From Tenrec ecaudatus (lineage: Eukaryota > Chordata > Mammalia > Afrosoricida > Tenrecidae): a DNA stretch of 64,000 nucleotides. Both the position numbers and the translations under genes were made by a program. The DNA lies in contig NC_134534.1 in assembly GCF_050624435.1 (NCBI RefSeq), positions 71,013,501 through 71,077,500 on the forward strand. The letters are read 5' to 3'. Under the pieces are notes generated by a model, which searched no databases, had not been told where the DNA came from, and saw only the letters and a list, made by a program, of their open reading frames with translations. Position 1 is the first letter of the stretch; the number at the start of each line of letters is the position of its first letter. This document shows, piece by piece, positions 47,347 to 59,174 of this stretch.

Positions 47347-48567
47347 GTCAGTCATCTTAGTCCGTGGGGGCGGCTCTGAGATTAGTGCGGAGAGTGCTGA
47401 GAGTTTAGTGCAACTTTCAAATAAAGACCTCTTCAGGAGTCTCAAGGGAGGTGAGGCCCTTTAGGAAGACTTGATGGAAGGCCACGATAGGACACCTTAG
47501 GAAAAAGTGCATCCTCTAGGTTACTAGTTACAGATTCCTGTGTATAACAGTCTTTCAGGTGTCTCACATCAATACAATTTCTCACCACAATATGAAACCC
47601 ATCTTAATATTTGGCTACCCCATTTATTAACCACAGGATAGTACATACCAGAGAATTCCTGATGTAAGGTGAGCAACTATAATGTGGATTGAGGCTTAGG
47701 TTTCAGACTCCAAACACCCTCTCATTGGTCTTTTCCTTTCAAAATATGAATTGAGCACAGTTTGTACAGTAGCTTATCAAACACAGAGGAGAAGGCGTCA
47801 TGTAGGCCCTGAGAAAACATTTTACATATATGTCCACCCTAATTTGGGGGAAAATTACAGTGAGAAGAGGGAAGTGATATTGAATGCCTAGTGGTGAAGT
47901 GCTTGTGCTTTTTTCTCTCGACATTTGTACCCTGAGAAAATCATTGGATATATTCCCTCTTAAGTCTCTGATCAAGAGCCTCATTATAATTAGTTCAGAA
48001 CACGGCTCAGAAGACCACAGGAGATAAGAGGATGTGTGCTTCGATGACTACTGGACACATATTGGGCCTCATAAAAGAATTTCCACTGTGTTATGAAGGA
48101 AAGGCAATGTGCTCATACATATTAAAACAAAACCGTCCTTGCAGTGTGTAGGAGTGGATGCTGACCAGGTTGTTCACAGATTGTCTTCCTTTCACAAAGT
48201 GACCACGTAGTCAATTGAGCATTTTTGTCTTTCTGCAGTACACCCTACATCTCTCCCCACTCTGCCCTGCCCTTCTGCCATTGCAGGTCAACCAGTATCA
48301 AAAACTTAGCATATTCCACAAAATGATTTCAAATATACATATTCCTACCCCCATGGCTGAACAACAGGAAGAATATCTGTTACTCCCCGCCCAGTCCACG
48401 GAGCACATCCTTTCCTCAGGCAGTCACTTCCAAGAGAACGTTTCTTGTGTTCTGGGAGTTGAAATCTAAGAGTCACTGAAATCCACACACCTGTGTGGAG
48501 GTGTGCTGTCACAATGGGGGAAGAGGATAGAATTTGAGAAAGTTACTGAAATGCATGAGGTTTTCAG

Positions 48568-48696
48568 CCCTGTCCTGAGATTGCTGGCCCGATGGCATGC
48601 CACCATGAGTGTGGAGGAAGGAGTTTGGTGGTCCCTGCAGGAATCGAAGCACACAAACAACTTTGACCGGACGCTATTCTACAAGATGGCTGGAAA
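48568..48696 (+). CDS. NUTM2-like copy B, exon 3
   Basis: 129 bp between acceptor ggttttcag and donor gtgagt. It encodes [20 protein letters not shown] and [19 protein letters not shown] proteins have PVLRSLARLKPTMTLEEG and TSNFDRMIFYEMAE here, so the identity is clear. It starts with the last base of a codon begun in exon 2 and ends two bases into the Lys codon that exon 4 completes (GGAAA | GTTC). The exon is absent from copies A and C because of deletions. An in-frame ATG upstream at 48,551 (MHEVFS) lies in the intron end and is not evidence of a start by itself. Confidence 0.85.
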
Positions 48697-49511
48697 GTGA
48701 GTGCCTGGGCCATGTGGGTTTGAGTGAAGGGCTGTGTGGATGGGTGTGTGTGTGGCGGGTCAGGGGCGGGGGGGATTGACAGAGGCCGCCATCTACCTGT
48801 GTTGGTACAAAAGGGAATGGAGATTGTGATAAGGAAGTTGGCATTTAGAGAAGGTCTCCTGGATCCTTGAGGCTTCTGTCCTCTTCTCAGACAATTTCTG
48901 CCATCACATTCACAGCTTGGAGTTTTCTTTCCTCCCCTTTTACAGAAGTTCACCCTCTCTAGAGTTGGAGATTGTGAGTGCCTTGAAATTGAGCATGTTC
49001 AGGTGAGGCTTTGGCTAGGTACTGTACATCCTAGTGGACATAACTCCCAAGCTGTTGGACTATGTCCTGAAGGGATGTGGTGTACAAGCTGGGTTCCTGT
49101 TTGGGCCGTGTGGGTAGCAGGTAAAGGACTTGGGACCACAGTCTTCATGATAAATGACACAAAGTTTCTCAAGTGCCATAACGAATGGGTCAAGGTATGA
49201 CAAGGCAGTTAGAACGCTGTCTCGGTCTGGAGACGCTTCCAGGAAGACATGGTTCATTTATTCACAACCTTCCTAAATTCTAATTATTTGTGTTGAAGAT
49301 GAAGTTACGATGAAATATTCTACAATGATGTCACCAAATCTGGCATGTGACCCTGAGAAAAAGCCCCTTCGGTGTAATAAACTAATCCTGGACCTTGACA
49401 GGTCATTAGAGGCCCATCTTTCCCTACTCTCCTATAATTGGCGGTTGCTGGGGCTTCTGACGGGCCTTACCTCCTTCTCAGCACAACCCATGCCTTCCAC
49501 ACCCTTCTCAG

Positions 49512-49678
49512 GTTCATGGAGTTTAAGTCAGAGGAGGAGACGCAGAGTCAGAAGTTGCAACAGAGGAATGGGTCTGCATGCATGCCTCTTCTACCTCTAT
49601 GGAAACTTGATTCTTACAGATCTTCAGCCACTGTGCTTGGCCAAACTTCAAGTGTGGGTACCCAAATTGAAACTGAAG
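49512..49678 (+). CDS. NUTM2-like copy B, exon 4
   Basis: 167 bp between acceptor acccttctcag and donor gtaatg. It encodes KFMEFKSEEETQSQKLQQRN, then PLLPLWKLDSYRSS, ending QIETE. NUT has the acidic FMEFEAEEE at this place. The exon opens with the third base of the Lys codon from exon 3 and closes one base into a Val codon completed by exon 5 (G | TG TTT). Copy A keeps an equally long remnant with a stop; copy C has lost the first third. Confidence 0.85.
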
Positions 49679-50578
49679 GTAATGTTAGAGGCCAAAGGAA
49701 GTGTGCAGATGTTGTACTGGGTGAGATCCAGCACATCACTTTATTAATAATTAAAGCCTTTCCTAACCAGCTGGATTGAGAGGGAGCTATCACGCTGGAA
49801 ACACCCTTGATCCAGGTGAAGAAATTCTAGGATTTTGGAGTTCCAAGTGGTGATCTGGCTTAAGGGGAGGGATATCCTAGCAGTTTTGATTTTATCAGGT
49901 TGGCAGGGTAGAGGAGACTGGGAGTGAGGAGCACAGCTGCAGGTAATAACTCAAGGTCTAACAAGATAGTTTACATTTCTTGCTAGTTGGGCAGAGTCCA
50001 GAGACATCTCTGGAGAGTCAAGGTCTGTCAGGAGAGTAGGGAGGGGGAAGGAGTGAAAAAGGGTGCCTAGCTGCTAGCAGAGTTGAAGGCAGTTTAAAAC
50101 ACAATAGAGATCCTCACGCTAAGCTAGGCTACAACACAGGCACTGGTCATGTTTGCGGAAGGCCTTTATCTTCACATCTGGCCCTTTTCATCAAAGAGAG
50201 AGCAATGCGATGCTCAATCTCTGCAGATTGCCAAGGGGCCAAAGTCCTAGATAATTAGCTAGTTGTGCTTCATAACTGTTGTCACATGTGGATTATCAAA
50301 GAGGGAACCCTATAGCTAATCAGCAAACAAACAAACAAACAAACCCTGGGTATCAATGAGTATGTTCTTGAAGAAACAGTAGCTCTGAACTTCCTCACAC
50401 CGTGGCTCTCCTTGTGTCTGTCACATCTTCTCTTCCAGTCATAGGGCCTTCATGTTGGCCATCCTCACCAGGAACCATGCCAAAGTACCCCAGACACTGC
50501 CCTTACAACATGTGATTGGGTGAGAAGGGCTAGGATTGGCGGTAGCATTAACTTCCTGCTTTCTAATCCTTCCTCTAG

Positions 50579-50868
50579 TGTTTATTCCAAAGAAGAGAGG
50601 AGGGACAGCACAGCCTCCTAACGAGGGGCAGCAGATAAATAAGAATCCTTGGGAGCTAAAGTCACCCAAGAAGATTCCTCCTGAAGCTGTGAAGGAGTAT
50701 GTTGACAACATGAAAGGGCTGCTGGGATTGGCTGAATCTGCTGCTGGAGAAGCGGATGACCAACCGGGAAGAGGAGAAGAGCATGGGGAAGAGGACGAGG
50801 TCTACCCGGCTCTGGGACTCATGAGCTACATTGATGTGCTGTGTTCCCAGGAAGCCTTTGTCACAAAA
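50579..50868 (+). CDS. NUTM2-like copy B, exon 5
   Basis: 290 bp between acceptor ccttcctctag and donor gtgagc. It encodes VFIPKKRGGTAQPPNEGQQ, then PKKIPPEAVKEYVDNMKGLL, an acidic stretch GRGEEHGEEDEVYP, and LGLMSYIDVLCSQEAFVTK. NUT proteins share VYIPKK, EIPPEAVKEYVDIME and LLSYIDKLCSQ in the same order. PKKRGG is a basic patch that could serve nuclear import. The frame is fully open. Copy C has the exon but with a frameshift near its end; I did not find it in copy A. Confidence 0.9.
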
Positions 50869-51119
50869 GTGAGCTGGGACAGAGTTCCTAGATAGATGAG
50901 TGTTTCATACATGCCGCAAGTTTGGCATTTGCAGCAGCAGCACAGCTGGGAATCCGCCCCAGGAATTTCACTTAAGCTGATTAAATATCTCCTGATTGAT
51001 ATTTCCCTTGGTCTTGTCAGTGGCTAGGCATTGGATGGTGGTTTATACTCACCAGCTGCTTCGTGGGTAAAAGAAGAAACTGTGTTCCCTTAAATACTTA
51101 GAGCCTCCAGGAGATACAT

Positions 51120-51170
51120 AGCATCTCTATAATTTGGATTCAACTCAATGACAGTGGGTTTGATTGGGGT
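51120..51170 (+). mobile_element. AfroSINE tail remnant, intron 5 of copy B
   Basis: ggattcaactcaatgacagt gggtttg is the 3' part of an AfroSINE. The matching remnant in copy C is at about 61,022-61,068. Only the tail is recognisable. Confidence 0.6.
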
Positions 51171-51254
51171 CTATATCAGCATTCTACCTTCTGTGTGTCT
51201 GTTCAGGCATATGTGCACTTGTAATTTGATGTGACTGTGTTTTAATACAAGCCC

Positions 51255-51470
51255 CGTAACCAAACCAACTTCTGTGGAGTCAATCTGACCCATAGCAACT
51301 GTGAACTAGAGTATACCTGCATAAAAATGTTTCAAGATTTTAAATATTTACAGACAAGCACTGCTATATTTCTCTCCCTCAAAGTAGCTGGTAGGTTAGA
51401 AATAATGACCAATTGATTAAGGAGTGCTTTCACCACTGTGCTTCCAAGGTTCTTTTAATCCAACTGTGAT
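51255..51470 (-). mobile_element. AfroSINE in intron 5 of copy B, shared by all three copies
   Basis: aaccaaaccaacttctgtgg followed by agtcaatctgacccatagca is the complement of an AfroSINE. It occupies the same place before exon 6 in copies A and C, with the same downstream sequence (ctttcaccactgtgcttccaaggttc). Confidence 0.75.
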
Positions 51471-51553
51471 TGAAAATCAGGATTATTGACTCACCTCTAG
51501 AACCTTTAGATCCTTGTCCAGTATGTTCACACACCTACTTATTCCCATTTCAG

Positions 51554-51670
51554 GTAGAAGCAGTCATTCACCCTCAATTCCTGGAAATGTTATTGTCTCC
51601 AGACCCAGAGGCCAATCCTTTAGACTTAGTTGAGGACCTTGAACAAGAGGAAAGACTCACTCTCACCCAG
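51554..51670 (+). CDS. NUTM2-like copy B, exon 6
   Basis: 117 bp, 39 whole codons, between acceptor cccatttcag and donor gtgagc. It encodes [20 protein letters not shown] and [15 protein letters not shown]. This is the most conserved block of the NUT family ([19 protein letters not shown] and DLEQEEGLTLAQ in human NUTM2 as I know it). Copy C keeps it fully open at 61,463-61,579; copy A has lost both splice dinucleotides. Confidence 0.93.
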
Positions 51671-52021
51671 GTGAGCCAGAGAAAGAAGGAAGGGTCAGAA
51701 TATTCAATATGCATTATTTCATTAACATGTCAATGCCTTGGCTACCAAGGCTTCTGAGGAAGCTTCAGGGGTGGGAACAGGTACAGAGGATGGAGTTGGG
51801 AAACTATTGAGGTGCTGAGAGGAGGCATGGGAGGGAATAAAAACATTGGGAGTTACCATAAGAGGGTGAACCGAAAGAGTTTCAGTATCGGTAGCTGATA
51901 TAACAGTCACGTGACTGACTTCTGTGCGTTATGCCCCAGGGTGATGTCTCCACCAACTGCTTCAGCAAGTGTTCTCACCACTGGCACAGAGATGGTGACT
52001 GTCCGTTTTCCGTCCTTTCAG

Positions 52022-52768
52022 CTGACTGAAAAGCGACTGCTGGAGTTGAAGGAGAAAGTGGAGCTGAATGCACCCCAAAGTTGTGGTGTGGCCCAAATGG
52101 AGCCAATTGGTCTGGAATCTGAGGTTAGTCAAGATTCAGGAAGGAGAGATAACCAAGGCCTTGTCCAACAGGAGCTCTCCCATGACACACGCATCAGCAA
52201 GTTGAGCACACATGACGTGGCCAGAGAGGAGAGTGCAGAGTGTGACTTGTCCCAGGTTAATGACACTGCTGTCTTTACCTGGAGTCAAGAGTCCCACAAA
52301 CTGACATCTGAACAGTCCACCTCTTGGTACCTGGATTGGAGTCATACTTCCACACCATTGGTCACCAGAGATCCCTTCAGCTTCCGGGAAACACCTCCGA
52401 TGACTCACCCCCCTGGGTTAGAAGAGGCCCGCGAAGAACAGGAGGAGGCACTCCCCAGCCTGGCATTCCTCTTGGGATCTCAACAAAGACTGCTGCCCTG
52501 GAATCATTCCAGTTCTCTCTACACCTCTGGCACTCTCCACGATGGAGTTCTGGGCCCTTGGAAAGCTTTCCAGCCCCTGTCTAATGAGCAAGCATGTCTT
52601 CCTCATCCTCAGCAGGTAGCTGCCAAGTCTGAGATGCTGGCTCCAGTCAGAGATCCATCCTCTGCACTTAAGAGGCTCCACTCAGAGGTCGACCTCAGAG
52701 GGTCTTGCAGGCAACCCTTGGTTGTGACTGAAGTGATACCCTCACTACCTCAAAAAAAGAAAGCTTGA
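52022..52768 (+). CDS. NUTM2-like copy B, last exon
   Basis: Acceptor ccgtcctttcag, then LTEKRLLELKEKVELNAPQS, running 248 codons to TGA after PSLPQKKKA. NUT proteins continue LVEKRL...LKEKE at this point and end with the conserved block LPSLAFLLGSQ, seen here as ALPSLAFLLGSQQRLLPWNH at about 52,450-52,505. The exon is far shorter than NUTM1's and resembles NUTM2 in length. The lysine/arginine-rich end of human NUT proteins is reduced to QKKKA. The frame is open throughout, while copies A and C are shifted. Confidence 0.88.
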   Translation: MTEKRLLELKEKVELNAPQSCGVAQMEPIGLESEVSQDSGRRDNQGLVQQELSHDTRISKLSTHDVAREESAECDLSQVNDTAVFTWSQESHKLTSEQSTSWYLDWSHTSTPLVTRDPFSFRETPPMTHPPGLEEAREEQEEALPSLAFLLGSQQRLLPWNHSSSLYTSGTLHDGVLGPWKAFQPLSNEQACLPHPQQVAAKSEMLAPVRDPSSALKRLHSEVDLRGSCRQPLVVTEVIPSLPQKKKA

Positions 52769-52805
52769 GCCTTCTACTAGTGAGAAAAGAAGGCTGCTTT
52801 TAACC

Positions 52806-52811
52806 AATAAA
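52806..52811 (+). promoter_or_regulatory. Polyadenylation signal AATAAA of NUTM2-like copy B
   Basis: aaccAATAAAtatctc lies 38 bp after the stop codon at 52,768. The same place in copy C reads agccagtagatatc (AGTAGA), so the signal is lost there. In copy A the segment reads ctcattcaactag and has no signal either. Confidence 0.6.
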
Positions 52812-54160
52812 TATCTCTCCTCTTCCACGTGTCAGATTCAAAAGTTGAACACTCCTAATAAATGAGCACGTCCAGCCCCCCAGTTATCCACTAATTTCGC
52901 GCTCTTCACTTATCCCACTGGTGGTTTTTTTTAATCTTGTTTTGATGTGATGAAACAGCGAGAGAGGTCAAAGAGAGTTCACAGGGCATATGGGCTTCCA
53001 TATTGCAAATGATAAATGGTAGATACACAAGACTCCTTTGTAAGATGTAATTAAAGTTAATTACTTGGGGGAAAGATTCTCTCATTGCCTCTTCTGGTTC
53101 TCCTCTACTGGTGGATGGTTATGGTGCCATGAGAAGAAAAAGAGTCAGGTGCCCCCACCTCTGTGGATTCACAGGTGTATGATTTAATTTTTCCCTTTGG
53201 TTTTCAACTGATAAACTCAGAAGACTTTCTGGGACAGGCTGGTAATTGCCTCTCACATGTCAGTGATAACCCCCCAATCACAACCTTATCCAGTTCTTCA
53301 TCACAAGCCCTGGTTTGTTTTGGTGGGTGGCTTTCTGCACGCATCAGCTCACTATCGCAATGTTTTAAGAATCTGTTAATGGAATATTGCTTTTCTACCT
53401 AAACGATCAGCCTTCTGGGCCATTAACTAGTGCATCCATAATTCAGGTCAAAGAGATCATTAGGGTGCTGCTCTCTGTTTCCTTGGATGATGCTAGACAG
53501 CAGGTGTCTAATGTCCTCCGCATACCCGAGGCTCTTCCTGTGGGTTGGGAGGACCTGGCAGGAGCAAGATTTCACTTCTTTGGGACAGGGCTTTCTGTTC
53601 CCTGCTGGGCCTCTCAATAATGGCACCATTATTTGGCAGGGGCACTCTTAAGTCTTGGCATTCTGATACTTCTGAATCCCGATCGAGGGAGCCCGTGGGA
53701 GCGTGTGCTCACAGTCACGTGGAGTCCTTTTCATAGAGTGCACACAGGCAGAGAAAACTGCAAGAAATGAATCAAAATTTCCCTGGTGCGGACACACGTC
53801 ACACACAGAACAATTAGGTAAAGAATAGTAATGGAGATGTTAATTAGAAAAGTGTTCAAATCTGAAAGAGAATTCCTGAAAATTAATGTTCAATACATCA
53901 TATCTCAACCTTGTGTAAAGGAAGGCATTTAAGATACTTAATATGTGTTTCACACCCTTCCAAGTGTCTTTATCTTCTGTTACTAAATTGCATGTTTGTT
54001 TGTTTTTTATCATATTGGGAGCATGGGTTTACAGTAGATTGATCCCAGAATACAAGATTTGACTTCCTGGGGACATGACTTTCCGGCCTTATGATAGAAG
54101 CTGGCATCCAAAGGTCTCACAGAGAGTATTACATATGGGATATGTTACGTAATTATTTGC
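52812..54160 (+). other. Downstream part of duplicated unit, copy B
   Basis: Noncoding sequence collinear with copy C from 62,700 to the window end. Examples are ctgatgaaacagcgagagag-like blocks, acaagccctggtttgttttg (53,305 and 63,181) and aaaagtgttcaaa (53,849 and 63,719). It also matches copy A at 29,335-29,610. The open frames here are not shared between the copies. Confidence 0.7.
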
Positions 54161-55840
54161 TAATTTTAAGCAACACAGAATAGAAGAGAATTGTTTAACT
54201 GGTACTTAAAGGAGGTCCTGAATGAGGATGCTGTCAGATAACAAACATGGGAAGAATGGCTTAGTAAATACAGAGGAGGTCCCACCTGTGGTGAATCCTA
54301 CACTCCCTGAAAACCAGCATATCCAAACATTTCCTGAAGGTGGCGAGTTCCACACACGTGCTCTTAATGACCCCGCTTCCTCCAGACCAGCAGCCCTAGC
54401 CATTCTGTGAAATACCCTTGCCATGCACAAGCCTCCACTGGCCTGCTTGTGTTTCACAGCAGCCAGCCAAACGTCTGCCTCTCGGGCCTCTGGAGGACCC
54501 GTGTGGCGAGAAGGCCTGACGGACAGTGAGCTGTAGACATCCTTCCTACCCCAACAACACTTTTGCCATAATCCCCCCTCCGTTTCATGACCTCCTCACC
54601 TGGTGTCACTGCCCCAGGTGTACTCCTTTGACCTCTAGGTTGAGGTAAGCACATGCCAACCTTGCCCACTGAGTAGAAATCCTCACATCAACTGTAGGTT
54701 TATTTTCCACATTTCTGTTTTTGTCGTCTGGGTTTTGGTCTTGAAATTGTATTCTACTTTCTACTTTGACTCTCAAGTCTTCTTTCTGAGCAGCCATCAC
54801 CCTGTGGAGATTTGCACTTCATAGGGAGATCTAGGCAAACTACACCCACTCAAGCTAGGTTTTTTCTTGTTTAAAAGACAGGCTTTTGCCTCTGTCCCTA
54901 TGGACAATGCTAAGCTCAAGTTCATTGGAGTAGAAGGCTGCAACTTTAACCAAGTATAATCCCTATATTTTCCACCCCAACACATTCTCTGCAAAATAAT
55001 TTGTTTTCTGATTTCTCTTGATTTTTTCTTTCTTGTTTTGTCTTATTCCTCTTTTCTTTTTCCCCTTACTACTCTTATCTTTACTTTTCTCTACTCTTCA
55101 AAGTAATTGTACTTTCCCCCTAAATACACACACATGCACACACATAAATTCTGTTCTTCTGGCTTGATTATTTTCTTAAAATTTTCTCCTACTGAAATAT
55201 ACTTCCTTGTTATCTCTGATGACTTATTACTCCCCTTAGAACACATTTTCCCATTATTTTATGAATCTTTGGATTATTTCAAATGCCCCCTTACTACTAG
55301 TATTACTAGTGTTCTCTCTCCACTTTTACTTCTCTCTGTCTCCACTTAACCGCAGTATGTATGTCTGACTCCTTTTAGCAGTGTCCCCATAACTCCACTG
55401 GGGAAACTACTTCTAAAGGGCCTGCAAGCCCCCACACATCTAATATTTGTATCACATGATGTAGTAATAGCAGTTCATCCCCCAAACAAAAACAAACTTA
55501 CACTGTAAAAGATCACCAACTCAATCAATGGAATGCTCGAAAACTAGGGCCTTGTAACTGCTAGAAATAAAATTCAAATGAATGATATTTAGGTGCTTTT
55601 ATATGATGCAAGACAATCCTCATAAGCACAACCAAAAAATTATAAAGCAAGGAAATCACCTGCAAAAAGAACAGTAGATTGTGAACAATAAGGTAACATA
55701 ATCAGACAACACAGTAAAAGACCTGTGAAATAGAATGGAAGTAAAGGATAATAAAATTAAGACAATAATAAAAATCAAAGAATTAAAAAAAGAATAATAA
55801 AATCAAAGATAATAATATCAAAGACAAACACTCAAACTAC
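54161..55840. other. Spacer between copies B and C, unassigned
   Basis: No gene or family motif recognised. T-rich at 55,010-55,100 and A-rich at 55,740-55,860. It may hold fragments of old L1. Confidence 0.4.
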
Positions 55841-56640
55841 AACTGAGGAGAGAAATATCAAACATAAAAAACAACGAAATCCAAAGAAAGTCTGGGAATG
55901 AGGTGAGACACGATCAGGAGAAACAACCTACATCTATCTCACTGGGACCCAGCAACTATAATAATGAAAAGACTCCATAGAAAAATAGCACGAGAGACCA
56001 TGGAATAAACTTCCCCATCATCACAAAGGAAGAGAAAATAACTGCTCAGGAGGCCAAGAGAATGCCAAACAGAATAAATCTCCAAACTAAAATGTAGCCA
56101 TATATGGTAATCACCGTCTCTATCCTCAAAAACGAGGAGAGAATCTTGAGTGCAGCTGGGGAAATAACAGTCTCCTCCAAAAGAAAGCCTGTAAGGACAC
56201 GCTGGAATTTCTCAGCAAAAGGAATGTAGGTAAGAAAGAACCCTTAAACCCAGGATCCTACACCTAGCACAATTATCCCTCACATATGAGACATGAAGGT
56301 ATTTCCATGAAGAAAAGATAGACTAAAAATTAAAGAATGGGGAAAATTTACAAACCAACGGTAATCAAAAAAAGGCAGAACTGGCAATATTAATTTCAGA
56401 TACAATAGACTCCAAGAAAAAGAACATAATGAGAGACAAAAATGGACCCTACATAAAGATCAATGCACGATAGACCACAAAGACACGACCCCCAAATCAA
56501 AGAAACTTGAAATACATCAATCAAATCCTCACAGGGTTGCAGAGGGAAGAAGTAAGCTCAACAATAATAGTAAGAGACTTCCATACACCACTGTAGAGAA
56601 AGGCAGGCTATCAGGAAAGAAAGAATAAACAGAAGAGATA
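55841..56640 (+). mobile_element. Old L1 fragment (end of ORF1, start of ORF2)
   Basis: Frames near 56,380-56,590 give KAELAILISDTIDSKKKNIM, RDKNGPYIKI, then YINQILTGLQREE and STIIVRDFHTPL, which follow the L1 ORF2 endonuclease order (compare TIIIGDFNAPL at 32,800). The upstream part resembles the ORF1 C-terminal region. It is heavily decayed. Confidence 0.7.
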
Positions 56641-56644
56641 AACA

Positions 56645-57100
56645 AAAATAAGTGGCTCATACAGAATGTGGAGGTGGATAAGCCCAGTCCTGTTCAAGTC
56701 CATAGGTCTCCTGCAAGCTGGAGGATTTCCCTGGCTACTTACTGTAGCAGCAGGGACGAAGAAGAAAACAAACAAACAAATGAAGCAGGAAGACCACAGA
56801 TGGGAAGAAACAGAGCTGAATGAATATAGGGTAGGCCTTCTACTCATGGCCTCTGGGATCGGCAGGCAATATAAACTGAGGGACCTGATGCACCGGTGGG
56901 ATCAAACGCCCACAGGAAAAGTGAGCAAACGACCACGCACTGTCAGTCCACACAAACGACCATGCACTGTCAGTCCATGCAAAGAATAAAGCAGGCCCCA
57001 CTGCAACCCCCGTCAGCGGAATCGGAACTGTGACCAGAGTCTGGGGTGGCACTCACCTGATCGTTTCCACAACTGTTGGGCGGCTTCCCAGGAGGTCCCA
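56645..57100 (-). mobile_element. LTR-like repeat, same family as 19,645-20,078
   Basis: gtggctcatacagaatgtgg, gaagcaggaagaccacagat and gaaacagagctgaatgaata occur in the same order as at 19,710-19,890. It contains a 27-bp tandem duplication at 56,926-56,979 (unit with gaccacgcactgtcagtcca). Confidence 0.55.
56926..56979. repeat. 27-bp tandem duplication
   Basis: Two copies of the unit beginning caaacgaccacgcactgtc, with a few differences between them (cacgc against catgc; ccacac against ccatgc). Confidence 0.85.
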
Positions 57101-57549
57101 TCTTTCACGTTTGGAACAAGACTCAGACTAAACTTAGGCCTTCTGACATCAAAATCAGTGGTCAGTCATTACAGTTAATGTTTTCTACATATTGGTAGGC
57201 TTCCCTGATAAAATACACATAACAAGTAAACATTGCATTTCTGATAAGCAAGGAAAAACCCTTAATATAAGCATGCCACTATATGACATGGAAGATCCTT
57301 GTTTTCTCTTTGCTACACGTGGCTAATGTGTTCTTCGGGTGACTTTGGAGTTTCAAGGGTGACAAAGTTCTCGTTTTAGGAACCTAGTATAAATAAATGG
57401 TCATAGAATCATGGGTAGCAGGAAGAAAAGAACAAAAGACTAGCATGTGTACATTTTAATGAAGGCAAATATTGGAACCCAAATTAATTGCATCAAGAGA
57501 GAACCATGAAAACATTTTTCCTTAAAAAAACCCAGCTTACTTAGTTACC
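57101..57549. other. Unassigned sequence before copy C
   Basis: Nothing recognised; it lies before the point where homology to copy A's upstream flank begins. Confidence 0.35.
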
Positions 57550-59174
57550 ATTTGGCATGTACAGTATATGGGAAAAGACAAAGGAACAAAGAAACTGAAA
57601 ACAGCACTGGCTTCCTCTGGGCTAGTGAATTTAGTTGTAGGAGCCAAATGCGCAGGGAGGACTTGTCAAGGTAGAATCTGTTTGAAACACTCTGACGATG
57701 CAAACAGAGGCTTGCTGGACTAATTGTTGACTTCAGATCATTGCAAAATTAAATCTAAATATTTATGTTCAACCTTATCATCTTAGCAACAATAGGAATA
57801 GGTGGCTGTTCAGAGAATTAGAGGCTGCGGGGCACTCTTAAATAGCATAGGGATTTTCAGGAAAGAGAATCAGTAGACTGGCCATGATCTAGCCCTTAGA
57901 CCTTTCAGTAATGGTGAGACTTTGGGACACAAGAATTGTTTCCTAAGTAAGGGTGAAAATACACACTATATGCATACACCCACCAAACACTATAAACATA
58001 CTGAGACAATCTCATTTCTAATCCATGGTTTTCTTATCTTTTTACGTCCCAAACACATCATTAACCAGTGTGTCCTGAATTTTGTGGACACTGTACTGGC
58101 TCCACAGAAAAATTCAAGACCCTACTCTTTAGAGTGGAGGGTGAATTTAGGGGCACAAAATGATGAATATTGATAAAAATTGAAGTCTAGAATAGCCTCT
58201 TTATGCAGTGAATCTCAGAAAGAAAATGCAAATCACCCAGAGTTCCACACAATTCGAATGATCAACTGTCCTTTGACGGAAACTGTACCGTGTGGCTACC
58301 TGTAAGGACCCCTTCATGGAATGTCTCACCATGTCCTACTCCACCTGGCCCCCGCCCCATACACACACTGTAGAATGTCTTAAGGACCTACATTCTACTC
58401 CTGTTTAGATTCAAAGTTTGATGACTTTTCTAGGATCAAGGAGCATCGTTGGTGCCAGATCACCCTCTGAGTCCTGGGAAGGACGCTTTCTCATGTTGGG
58501 GGTCAGCCTCGTCAGTAAGAGCTGTGTTAGCAGAGTCCCTGCCACCATTCACGTTTTGGGATTTAAAACTGGACACTTCCAGTGGGGACCAGGTCTCTGA
58601 GTAGAAGTCGATTAGGAAACTGACTCTGTCAGCACTCAGGGATCCCACCTGGGGAGGCTGGGGAGGGCAACTTGGAGTTGGGGACCCAAAGGGAGTGATG
58701 TCATTGTATCAGGAAAAGGAAGGCTCAAAAGGAGATGTGGAAAACTGCTCCCTTGCAGTCTGACTCCTTCAACAAAGACGTGAGGCTGCCTTCCCTTCCT
58801 TTCCGTAACGTTCCTTCCCTGCAGTGAGCATGTGGAGGGGCCTGTCCGACAGTGAAATGATCAACAGTACCATGTCTTGGGGACAGCCCATGCAGGTGGA
58901 AGTGTTATCTGCCCGGGATCTCCTGAGATAGGCACCCGGAGTCGGTGAAAACTTGGGCCTGGAAGTTTGGTTGAAATTTGCACCAGTTCTTTAGTAAAAG
59001 GCGAAAGATTTATACGCTTTGAAGAGAAACCAGAGTATCTCACCAGTGCTTTAGGGAGAAATTTCTCAGTTCTATGGAAGGACCATTCCATTTTCTCTAG
59101 GGACTTTGGTTGAGATTGATCCCTAAGAAGCCTAGCCACTTCGCTGGGAATCGGGATGAGCCCATACCTGATTG

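Larger units (their letters stand above)
45088..54160 (+). pseudogene. NUTM2-like copy B: best preserved copy, exon 2 frameshifted, exons 3 to 7 open
   Basis: A multi-exon gene of the NUT family (NUTM1/NUTM2; testis-expressed nuclear proteins, NUTM1 being the BRD4 fusion partner in NUT carcinoma). Exons read 46,655-47,346, 48,568-48,696, 49,512-49,678, 50,579-50,868, 51,554-51,670 and 52,022-52,768, numbered 2 to 7 here. Splice phases fit across every junction I checked, and an AATAAA lies at 52,806. The short last exon ending soon after LPSLAFLLGSQQRLLPW is like NUTM2, not NUTM1. Exon 2 has at least three frameshifts, and exon 1 is not identified. I call it a pseudogene with caution: exons 3 to 7 have no stop in about 482 codons. 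Confidence 0.82.

Noticed and set aside
51911-52021. Extension of the last NUTM2-like exon upstream to 51,911
   Set aside because: The frame is open there by chance; the acceptor tttcag at 52,016-52,021 and the NUT family alignment place the exon start at 52,022.
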